DNA of 16,876 nt from Planoprotostelium fungivorum. Taxonomy: Eukaryota; Evosea; Variosea; Cavosteliida; Cavosteliaceae. The notes under the pieces are model-generated. The model did not search any database. It saw only the letters and a list, made by a program, of their open reading frames with translations, and was not told where the DNA came from. Positions 10,061 through 16,876 of this stretch are shown here, one piece after another. A program made the position numbers and the translations under genes. Position 1 is the stretch's first letter. Every line of letters starts with the position of its first letter. The DNA is taken from positions 1 to 16,876 of the forward strand of contig MDYQ01000472.1 of the NCBI GenBank assembly GCA_003024175.1, in the 5' to 3' direction.

Positions 10061-11477
10061 ATGAGCGAGAAAGAACTTGATGGAGGAGCGAAGAACATGC
10101 CGGAGGTCTCTGGACAAAATGCACCGCAACAGAAAGAAGTAGGAAGCCTGATGAATCACCATCAAAAGCAGGTAGGATTGTGACCTCCAAAGATGATTCA
10201 CCGAAGGACAGCATCCAGAAGGAGTGTCGAAGACGGAGCTGGCCAAGAACTGGGGAGGCAACAACAAAGCACATTGTTCCTACCGTTTGATTCATGGTCC
10301 AGACCGCGCACAATTTTATGCGGTGAATGCAATGATCATCATACCCTTCGTGGTATACGAGGTGACAAATCTATCGAAATTCGCGTGTGACAAAGACACA
10401 GGTATTCATGTAAGTCATTCTTTTACTTTAAAGACTCATTCTGTTAGAGCCACAGACATGTACTGGAGGGTAAATCCGGTGTCATTTATCGTAGGAATAC
10501 CTTTCTTCTTCTTCACTCTCGGCTTCTTCTGGATTGCGGCGTACAGTGATCCCGGTGTAGTTCCAAGGAATCCCCAATGGAAGGAGATCAACATCAACGA
10601 AGAGAGAGAGGAGCAAGTGCGAGAGGACAAAGAGCTCCTGAGAAAGACAAAAAAGATGCTGGTTATCGACATGATTGAATATCCTGTAAAATTCTGCGGT
10701 GAGTGGAGAGAAGAGAAGAGGACTGAGGTGCACAGCCATCTGCGACATCTATCCTCCTCCACGATCACACCACTGCAGAGTCTGTAATAGCTGCATCGAG
10801 GGTTTTGACCATCACTGCCCCTGGTGGGATCAATGTTCATTCTTCGTGTATATCAATTCATAGAATGAACAAACTAGTGCATGAAATGCACATGTAGCTG
10901 ATATCCTCAGGATAGGGAATTGTGTGGGGAAGATGAACTATCGGTATTTCCTGGCTTTCGTGTTAACAGTCAACTGTCTCCTCCTGATCGTCTTCAGCTT
11001 CAGTGTGGTGGAATTTGCTATATTGATGGCCGATCGAACCAAGGGGGTGGACCGCTCTGTGGTCTGGGACTTCACTGCAAACTCTGCTGGTGTTAGCAGA
11101 GAAGTCATAAGGTGATACTTGGAGACATCGTTTCGTGCTGACCATCCAAGCGGTGTGCTAGCCATCTATTCGTTCCTGATGATACTGTCTGTTGGTTCCC
11201 TCTTGGGCTACCACGCCTGGCTGATTTCTACAGGAACGAAGACATACGAGAGAGTGAGTGGATGCTCAAGTTGTCACTGACCTCTCCAGATTCGTGAGCG
11301 GTACGATGAGGTACAGAACCCGTTCGATCGAGGGTTTTGTAAAAACTGGTACCTCGCCTGTTGTTCTCCGTATTACGCAAGGTGAGTTTCACTCCACCTC
11401 GAGGGGCTCACAACATCATCAGTTACATCCGTGCCAAGGCCAAACGTCAGCTGCACTACGGGGCTCTTTCAGTGTGA
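10061..11477 (+). CDS. DHHC-type protein S-palmitoyltransferase
   Basis: 360 residues from eight exons with closed phases: 10061-10171, 10212-10401, 10456-10698, 10736-10823, 10911-11111, 11151-11253, 11290-11381, 11423-11477. It transfers acyl chains to protein cysteines at membranes. The Cys-rich domain spans about residues 181-230: HHCRVCNSCIEGFDHHCPW, then IGNCVGKMNYRYF, with catalytic Cys209 in DHHC. Four membrane segments flank it: FYAVNAMIIIPFVVYEV and VSFIVGIPFFFFTLGFFWIA before; a stretch after NYRYF and YSFLMILSVGSLLGYHAWL after. The conserved DPG follows the second segment; KTYE replaces the usual TTxE; and NPFDRGFCKNW is the typical C-terminal motif. An 87-nt intron (10824-10910) splits the CPW and IGNC codons. 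The intron at 10402-10455 could be read through in frame. Confidence 0.95.
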
Positions 11478-11533
11478 TCTCGTAGTAAGAATATAGAGGG
11501 ATCGTGTATAGAGGTCCTTTTATTGGTTGAGGT
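11478..11533. terminator. Convergent 3' ends, 56-bp gap
   Basis: The stop of the plus-strand palmitoyltransferase gene (11475-11477) and that of the minus-strand SAP gene (11534-11536) face each other with 56 bp between. Both 3' UTRs and polyadenylation signals must lie here or overlap the opposite gene. AAGAATATA near 11487 on the plus strand is A-rich. No canonical AATAAA is seen on the plus strand; AATAAAAGG is present on the minus strand near 11518-11526. Confidence 0.4.
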
Positions 11534-12497
11534 CTAGTTGGTGTCCTGAGGCTTCTCTGCGGGTTCTGCGGTCTCTTTCTTCTCGGGCTCTTCGGCCTTC
11601 TCCGCTGGGGTGCTTGTCTCCGCCTGCACTGCCACCTCCGCTTCTTGTGTCTTATTCTCCGTTCCATTCTCCTGACGCTCGTCACTCTCCTCTCCTTCTT
11701 CCGTCTCACCTTCTCCGTGCTGCTCTCCTTCTCAGCATCCTTCTCCGCGTCTTTCTCAGCATCCTTCTCCGCATCCTTCTCAGTAGTGTCATCCTTCTTC
11801 TCTGCCTGTGGCTCTTGTGCCTGAGTTGTCTCCTTCTCAGTGCTCTCGTCAGATTTAGCTACTTTAGCGGGTGGTTCCTCAGTAGATTCCTGAATGAGTT
11901 AAGACGATGAATTCGTTTGAATTGAATGGATACCTCCTCATCCCTCTTCTGCTTCTTGGGTGACTTCTCAGCACGCTCCTTCTCCTTCTCTGCTTTCCTT
12001 GCAGCTGCCTTTCACAAGTAAGTCAAGTCCTCAACAATTACGCATTTACCGCCTTCTCTTTCTCCTCTTTCTCAGCTGCAACCTGCTCTGGTGATTTCCT
12101 CAGCCTCTCAATGAGCGCATCTTTAGAACCAGAGGTAGACTGGCCTGTTTTTCTCACTGCATCACGTAGTCCATTGACTGTCCATTTATCATACTGGCTC
12201 AATCTAGAATGCATACGTCAGCGTAACATCAAGAGAATTCTTGAGATACTCACTCCAATGATTCTCCCTTGTCTTTGAGGATGGCTTCAATGGCCTGCAT
12301 TTCCTATTACAAGGAAGTTCAGAGTAGATCTCACCTGGTCCTTCTTCAATTTAGATTCGCTTTTGGCCTCTGCGATCAGACACTCGGTGGACCAGTTGAG
12401 CAGCTCCTTCTTAACAGCGCTTCATTAAATCAGACATAGGGATACATACATGGCCTCACTCTAATTTGCTGGGCTCAGTGGAAGTTTGCTCAGTCAT
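11534..12497 (-). CDS. SAP-domain protein with acidic/basic repeat tail
   Basis: 239 residues from seven exons; six introns of 31-50 nt close in phase. ATG at 12497, TAG at 11534-11536. Residues 59-93 resemble a SAP motif: LSQYDKWTVNGLRDAVRK followed by SKDALIERLRK. This fold binds DNA or RNA in chromatin and mRNA-export factors. A helical segment (WSTECLIAEAKS) precedes it. The C-terminal half is Lys/Glu/Ala-rich, with several PKK/KRDEE basic-acidic clusters usable for nuclear import and a run of EKDA units (EKDAEKDAEKDAEKDAEKE). The overall look is of a THO1/SARNP-like nuclear protein, but this rests on the SAP motif and composition only. Role and partners are unknown. Confidence 0.82.
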
Positions 12498-12689
12498 GTT
12501 CTTAGTTTCTGGTGCTCCTTTCTTGCGAGATGTTAAAACGTGTAACGGCGGTTGGTGATTCGAATGAAATAAAATCGAAAACTTCTATTCTAAAATATTG
12601 ATTTATTGCGGTATACCAGTTGGTTTAGGAAGAACTAAAGTCACTAAAAGCCACTACGTTCGTTACGAAGGCTGTACGTCAGCTGGGTC

Positions 12690-13185
12690 GATAAAAAAAA
12701 GTTATGCGAGGATCTATGGAAGACCATGCTTCCGAAGTTAAAGAAGAAGTTTGCCCCCGGTACAAAAGACCTTGTTAGAAACGCTAACTGGCACGCTCTG
12801 TTGACTGCATGTCAAGGGGTAGATGCGATGATGATCGATCTCGAGCAGAACATCTCAGGCCATGGCGGAAAGATAGAGACGCATGGATGAGACTATAGCC
12901 TTACAGTCGAAAAAGACAAAGGTCGTGATATCCTCTAAACCCTCAACAAAGAGTTGATTGAACACACCGAATAGATCGTCTGCACACAATTCTCAAGGAG
13001 TGATTGATCACATGCCTGATGACCTCCCTCCCGGGTACACTACGCTTCATTCCGTTCTCGTGAATGGTAGATTGAAGCCAGCCCCGATTGTGATTGAGTA
13101 TTGCAAAAAAGAGAAGCTGTGTTTCACCTGTTGTGGAGGTAGACTCCATTCAGCATTGGAGACTTGTTCTCATCCCACCTACGCT
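12690..13185 (+). pseudogene. gag fragment with degenerate zinc knuckle
   Basis: Broken frames read LPKLKKKFAPGTKDLV, then an Asn/Trp-containing helical stretch, then a region ending in a Cys/His motif at 13118-13167. That motif has spacing CX2CX5HX5C, one residue longer in each of two gaps than the retroviral-type knuckle CX2CX4HX4C. Stops and shifts occur near 12888, 12940 and 12975. By position (upstream of protease) and motif, this is gag/nucleocapsid. The link to gag before 13000 is inference. Confidence 0.6.
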
Positions 13186-13187
13186 CA

Positions 13188-13290
13188 ACGTTGGTGAAGA
13201 AATTTGGACTCGATGTCAGACCAGTTACTGGTGGTTCCTACAATGCCATCAATGCTTCTGAGCATGCGTGTTAGCTCTCATCACTGAGGA
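13188..13290 (+). pseudogene. Aspartic protease fragment of the Ty3 element
   Basis: The segment LVKKFGLDVRPVTGGSYNAI resembles the part of Ty3/gypsy proteases just after the DSGA(T) active site. There, FxxKxGL followed by a variable strand is typical. The active-site motif itself is not visible and the frame closes at about 13271. It lies directly after the zinc knuckle and before the RT fragment, as expected for this order. Confidence 0.5.
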
Positions 13291-13327
13291 GGCTATTGTA
13301 ACGTTTGGTTTTGGTTCACACTAGAAA

Positions 13328-13516
13328 CCTAAGGACCTGCAAGACAAGATTACGCCCCTTTTGTTTGCCCCTTGGTAATGTGTCTTGCTGATGTCTCGCA
13401 GCGTCTCGTCCAACAAATAAGGGGTAATTGTCTAGCAAGACGCTACGAGACAAGCAGGAGACATGATGTAAAGCATCGAATTGGAGGGGCGTAAACTTGT
13501 CTCGCAGGTCCTTAGG
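13328..13516. mobile_element. 189-bp MITE-like element with 32-bp TIRs
   Basis: The left arm 13328-13359 and right arm 13485-13516 are inverted copies with only two mismatches in 32 bp, starting CCTAAGGACCTGC and ending ACGCCCCT. Further inside are weaker inverted GTCTCG/CGAGAC pairs. There is no coding capacity. Flanks CTAGAAA and ATGGAAA match at 5 of 7 positions, a possible worn target-site duplication. It sits between the protease fragment and the first RT piece of the Ty3 remnant, so it inserted into that element. Confidence 0.8.
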
Positions 13517-13517
13517 A

Positions 13518-13578
13518 TGGAAAGATACCTCCCTTCGGTCCATTGTACACTATGTCTGAGAAAAAGTCATTGTTCAGA
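13518..13578 (+). pseudogene. RT 5' piece of the Ty3 element
   Basis: Between the two TIR elements, 61 bp encode IPPFGPLYTMSEKK, a very typical lead-in to Ty3/gypsy RT (PPFGPLYxLSExE). The next expected RT motif is found just past the second TIR element, which shows that the element split this coding region. Confidence 0.75.
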
Positions 13579-14673
13579 CGTAAGGACCTGCAGAGATGGA
13601 CTTGTCTTGCAGAATGTTTTGGCACAGTCTCTGTTTGGACGTTGAGACACCATTGAGACACGTGGGTGCCTTGTCCTGTCTTGTCTCTAACAAAACGGCA
13701 AGACAAGACAAAGACAAGACAAGCAAATCTTGTCTCAGACCGTCTCAAGACCATCTTGGTTTTATTCTTTCTCTTTTCCAGGGATATTGGGAACAAACCC
13801 TTTGTGAGACCTGCACCAAGAGTAGAGAGGGAGAAGAGCAAAGACATTGAAGATTGTGGCAAAGGCTTGTCACATGGCAACCAGAGAACGAGAAGAATCT
13901 GAGGTTGGTCAATAAAAGTGACTCGCTCTCTCCCACCTTTTTGACCTCATCACACATAATATGATATAGACTCATCCATGTCCAAAGAGGGTAGTGCCTG
14001 CAAAGATAACGCCATCAAGAACAGTCATTGACATCACCTCTGCTGTGACCTCTAAAGCCTGGCTGGGATATCATAGGAATCCATCTAAGACTCTCTCTCT
14101 ATTTGAGCCCATCTGGTGGAGCGCTGGACCACCTTTTTGCTTGAGAGGGCGAAGTATACTAGATCCAATTGCATCACATCTTCGATAAATCAACAGTAAT
14201 TTGAATAATTTATTTTATTTTTAGACATTGCCAGTGCATGGGAGCAATTAGTGATTTCCATCCACATGCCACTGAAGTATATCCATTGCCTCATCTTGGC
14301 TACAACCTAACTGATCAACAAGCAATCTGACCTCTGATACATCATGTCACTCAAGAATCACCTGCATAGAATTTTGATTTGTTGAGTATAGGCCCGCATT
14401 TAGTGTTGAGGTTTGTTGTGGCCACATCAGATGGGATATGATTATGTTGTTGGCTCTGCACCAAAGTTTTTGGATATTGTTATAACTTTCTGGGGAAAAT
14501 TATCAAGACAAGACAGAGACTGGAGTTGATTTTGTCTTGTCTTGTTCCGTCTTGCCCGATAAAAATGGCAAGACAAGACCAAGACAAGACAAGCAGTTTT
14601 TTTGTCAAGACAGATCCAAAAATTGCAAGACAAGACAGAGACACAATTTTTTATGTCTCTGCAGGACCTTAGT
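13579..14673. mobile_element. About 1.09-kb TIR element inserted in RT
   Basis: The left end (TAAGGACCTGCAGAGA at 13581) and right end (TCTCTGCAGGACCTTA at 14656-14671) are near-perfect inverted repeats. They share their first 11 bases (TAAGGACCTGC) with the 189-bp element. TCAGA occurs just outside both ends (TTCAGACG before, AGTCAGAT after), a probable target duplication. Subterminal zones at about 13660-13745 and 14500-14645 are dense in AGACAAGACAAG and its complement. The interior has short open frames, such as 13994-14188 (64 residues), with no recognised domain and no transposase. RT coding resumes directly after it. Alternatively, two truncated elements could flank foreign sequence. 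Confidence 0.65.
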
Positions 14674-15220
14674 CAGATGTACAAAATGGGTATGTTGGGA
14701 AAGGATTGATACGACCTTCAAAATTGCCCTGTGGAGCACCTATAGTGTTTACTTGCAAAATCAGATTAGGCAACGAGTGGAAGACCGCATTTTGAATCCA
14801 TTTTGGAATATTTGAGTATCTTGTGATGCCATTTGGGTTGTCAAACTGCTGGGAAATTTTCAAACACACGTAAATCGGTGTTTTCACAATATGTTGGGTA
14901 TATTTGTCCAAATCTACCTAGACAACTTCTTAATTTCCAGTGGGACAGAAGAGGCTCACGTCAGTCATTTGTAAAAGTGTTATAACAATGTAGAGAGATG
15001 AAAAAATGCAGATTTCATCAAGAATTGGTTGAGTTCATTGAGTATAGAATTGATTCAGCTGGTGTGCATATGATGGAAGATTGGGTGACCTGTATTGTAG
15101 ATTCAAAAAAGGGTGGTGGATTGGGAAGCACCTTGCAACCCAAAGGCTCTGCAGTTGATCTTAGGATTCTGCATTTCTATCAATTTTTCATCAAGGATTA
15201 CTGTTTGATTGTCTTGCAGG
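14674..15220 (+). pseudogene. Reverse transcriptase body of the Ty3 element
   Basis: In shifting frames the order is KGLIRPSKLPCGAPIVF, GNEWKTAF, EYLVMPFGLSN, YLDNFLIS, KKCRFHQELVEFIEYRI, and LRILHFYQFFIKDYC. These are the standard Ty3/gypsy RT fingers, palm and thumb blocks. About 50-60 residues usually lying between GAPI and the WKTAF block are missing, including the motif A Asp. The YxDD box reads YLDN. Stops occur near 14815, 14870 and 14985. The RT is inactive. Confidence 0.9.
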
Positions 15221-15561
15221 TATTAGGATTGGCTCACCTATTAACGATAGTACTGTTGAGAGAGTATAGAAGAGTTCTAGACCTGATTGCTGTTCGTGTT
15301 GCGAAACGGATTGTATCGATAATGAATGAGGGTTGGGTTCTTAGAATATTAGGATTGGCTCACCTATTAACGATAGTACTGTTGAGAGAGTATAGAAGAG
15401 TTCTAGACCTGATTGCTGTTCGTGTTGCGAAACGGATTGTATCGATAATGAATGAGGGTTGGGTTCTTAGAATATTAGGATTGGCTCACCTATTAACGAT
15501 AGTACTGTTGAGAGAGTATAGAAGAGTTCTAGACCTGATTGCTGTTCGTGTTGCAAAACGG
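15221..15561 (+). repeat. 126-bp tandem triplication
   Basis: Two full units (15221-15346 and 15347-15472) are followed by a third, 89-bp partial unit (15473-15561). The units are practically identical by eye; one G/A change occurs near the end of the third. The period is exactly 42 codons, so an open frame (14998-15663) reads through all copies as LGLAHLLTIVLLREYRRVL repeats. The near identity contrasts with the decay around it and points to recent local amplification. Confidence 0.95.
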
Positions 15562-15599
15562 CTAAGAACACTGATTTATTCGATAGAGAGCTATTCTAC

Positions 15600-15720
15600 A
15601 ATGCGCCGTTTCCTCGATATTCCAAATGCCATTATTCTCTGTATGTCTGCGGTCGAATCCTGACAGCAGGCCACATGGGAGGCAATAAGACATTTGGACA
15701 TATTCTTACACAATACCAAG
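15600..15720 (+). pseudogene. Integrase zinc-binding fragment of the Ty3 element
   Basis: About 15664-15710 reads TAGHMGGNKTFGHILTQYQ, matching the His part of the integrase H2C2 zinc-binding motif (GHxGxxKTxxxI). No Cys pair and no DDE core could be found downstream, so the 3' half of pol appears lost. RNase H is also not visible between RT and this fragment. Confidence 0.6.
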
Positions 15721-16254
15721 AAGGTGTGGGGATCTTCCATATGGAGAAACCTGTAAGATGGTTGACACTTTCAACGCTAAGCTTGGGAGCCTTGAGTTGA
15801 TACCAATGCCGGAATTGGGATTCCAAAATTTTCTGTCACATGATCAAAATGCTTGCTGTTCAAGCATGGACCCTCTGTCTTGAAGCCTAATCCTTTCAAA
15901 AGAACCATAGAGCACTTTATTATCCAACTGAGGACCAAACTCCTTGAGCTATAGCTGATTTTATATCTTGCATGATAGCACTGAATTTTATTGTACATTT
16001 CTTATGTGATTTGACTTAATTTGGTGTATAAAAGTTGCGTGTGTATATAATATATATATATAATTTGGTAGACATGTTCTTCACTGAGTAAGTTGAGAAT
16101 CACAGTATTAGATAACAAATACAAGTTGAGCCACAAAAGTGCCAGGGCGTCAGGGCTGGGCTGTTTTGCGGAAATTTTTCGCTAAATGCCCCGATATCGC
16201 AAAAAGATGTCATGACATAAATGCTCTCTCAACTTTCACTTTCCAGAGACCTCG
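15721..16254. other. AT-rich stretch without genes
   Basis: AT-rich DNA that includes a short TA-rich tract (TATATAATATATATATATAA) near 16044-16063. No open frame of interest and no protein motif were found on either strand. It may include the worn 3' end of the Ty3 element and the promoter of the downstream gene. Confidence 0.5.
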
Positions 16255-16654
16255 ACCACACACAGGTAGACGCTCGATTGTAGACGTCTTATCGAATCAT
16301 AGCCGTTCTCATTTATCGTATTGATCCATGTTCAATCTGACTTTTTTCTTCAGGTCCTCGGTCCATATTGCGCCGTATCTTCTTAGACTTCGTCTCGATC
16401 ATTTGGAGGTAACATCGGTTCATCTTATCGTCTTTTCTGAGGTTTATTTCAGGTTTAGAGTCTGTATCGTCCACCAGGTCTTCTTAGACTTCGTCTCGAG
16501 CGTCCACAGGTAACGACACCTCGCCAACGTCGGCTTGTCTTTGTCTTTTCTGATGTCATCTCAGGTTTTGAACAGGAACACAGACCTTATCGTCCATATC
16601 CCGCTGATCACTGTCGCCCCAGTGTATTGAAACTTCCTGTCTGACAATATTTAG
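16255..16654 (+). other. Probable 5' leader with repeated mini-exons and introns
   Basis: Three donor/acceptor pairs can be read: ACACAG|GTAGAC to TTCTTCAG|GT (about 16266-16353), TGGAG|GTAAC to TTTCAG|GT (about 16410-16453), and CCACAG|GTAAC to TCTCAG|GT (about 16510-16564). The last two exon-intron units share TCTTCTTAGACTTCGTCTCG and similar intron interiors. They look like tandem copies of about 98 bp. A fourth acceptor (AATATTTAG) abuts the ATG at 16655. Coding content is doubtful; 5' UTR is the simpler reading. Confidence 0.45.
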
Positions 16655-16876
16655 ATGGCTGAGTCCCATTTAAATAAGTTCAAGCGTCTCATAGACGCCA
16701 ATTATCCAGCCGGTGAGAGATATGCCGATCAGAAAGGAGCCGCCCGTAAGGAGGATTTCAACGCCCTCCTTGATGAGCTTGCAACAAAGACTACAGAGAG
16801 ATTTAGTGTGGCTGCTCGTGGACCCCTAATTCAAGCTCTCACTACCGATGGTTTCTTTGAATCTGCCCAAGGAGCC
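16655..16876 (+). CDS. Unknown protein, N-terminal part (runs off window)
   Basis: An open frame of 74 codons from ATG at 16655 to the window end, beginning MAESHLNKFKRLIDANYPAG. It is charged, helix-prone and free of stops. An AG acceptor-like TTTAG sits immediately before the ATG, so an intron may end in the 5' leader. No family is recognised from this part. It lies downstream of the repeated leader and is outside the retrotransposon. Confidence 0.7.
   Translation, partial: MAESHLNKFKRLIDANYPAGERYADQKGAARKEDFNALLDELATKTTERFSVAARGPLIQALTTDGFFESAQGA

Larger units (their letters stand above)
12680..15720 (+). mobile_element. Degenerate Ty3/gypsy LTR retrotransposon remnant
   Basis: Pieces of gag, aspartic protease, reverse transcriptase and integrase occur in Ty3/gypsy order on one strand. 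They are scattered over all three frames with many stops, so this is a dead copy. It is interrupted by two TIR elements (13328-13516 and about 13579-14673) and carries a 126-bp triplication at 15221-15561. The RT lacks its central part and has a mutated active site. I could not find matching LTRs, a primer-binding site or a polypurine tract, so the outer limits are approximate. The host gene next to it (SAP, ending at 12497) appears intact. Confidence 0.88.

Noticed and set aside
9725-10267. A 180-residue minus-strand open frame across the lipase-DHHC boundary
   Set aside because: It overlaps the catalytic His exon of the lipase and the first DHHC exons. It is Cys/Ser-rich antisense sequence without a domain.
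13596-13902. Short open frames of 78-84 residues inside the larger TIR element
   Set aside because: They read through AGACAAG repeats or lack any domain. No transposase motif such as a DDE core could be supported.
13440-14650. Repeated GACAAGACAAG blocks as a CRISPR array or tandem satellite
   Set aside because: Spacing is irregular, with no fixed repeat-spacer pattern, and the blocks occur as inverted arms of TIR elements in a eukaryotic context.
14998-15663. A 221-residue open frame with three 42-residue repeats as a novel repeat protein
   Set aside because: Its N-terminal part is the RT thumb of the Ty3 remnant and the repeats come from a DNA-level triplication that happens to be a multiple of three.
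12498-16250. Paired LTRs for the Ty3 element
   Set aside because: I compared the stretches on both sides (12500-12680 and 15720-16130) and saw no long direct repeat, so no LTR is annotated.
1-16876. tRNA or rRNA genes
   Set aside because: No cloverleaf with conserved D- and T-arm bases and no rRNA core sequence was recognised on either strand.

Overview
The window looks like nuclear DNA of a free-living protist, probably an amoeba. Every protein gene is split by many tiny spliceosomal introns, mostly 31-67 nt, almost all starting GTG/GTA and ending CAG/TAG. Coding density is high and base composition is near balanced. The amoebozoan assignment is inference; the eukaryotic assignment is not in doubt. 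No tRNA, rRNA or CRISPR array was seen. Layout: (1) 1-1200 holds two diverged direct copies of a ~450-590 bp repeat, followed by a featureless stretch. (2) 1557-5361 (minus) is a ~930-residue protein with a Ras-family GTPase at its N-terminus, a central region with a coiled coil, and a C-terminal domain I do not recognise. One of its introns is swollen by a 13-bp minisatellite. (3) 5466-8577 (plus) starts 104 bp away and is divergently transcribed. It encodes an SMP-domain lipid-transfer protein with two membrane segments and a long disordered tail. (4) 8700-9925 (plus) is a secreted class 3 lipase. (5) 10061-11477 (plus) is a DHHC protein palmitoyltransferase. (6) 11534-12497 (minus) is convergent with it and encodes a SAP-domain protein with a Lys/Glu/Ala-rich tail. 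(7) About 12680-15720 is a dead Ty3/gypsy LTR retrotransposon with gag, protease, RT and integrase pieces in order. It is broken by two related terminal-inverted-repeat elements (189 bp and about 1.09 kb) and by a 126-bp triplication. (8) 15720-16250 is AT-rich and empty. 16255-16654 looks like a 5' leader of small repeated exons and introns leading to a gene at 16655 that runs off the window. For five genes the exon chain was built by hand. In SMP, lipase, DHHC and SAP all phases close exactly (about 790, 283, 360 and 239 residues). In the Ras gene one junction near 3770-3860 stays unresolved. Several neighbours act at membranes: a small GTPase, a contact-site lipid carrier, a lipase and a palmitoyltransferase. 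The sequence gives no proof that they work together. The most unusual items are the GTPase fusion protein with altered G-motifs and the nested TIR-element family inside the Ty3 remnant.
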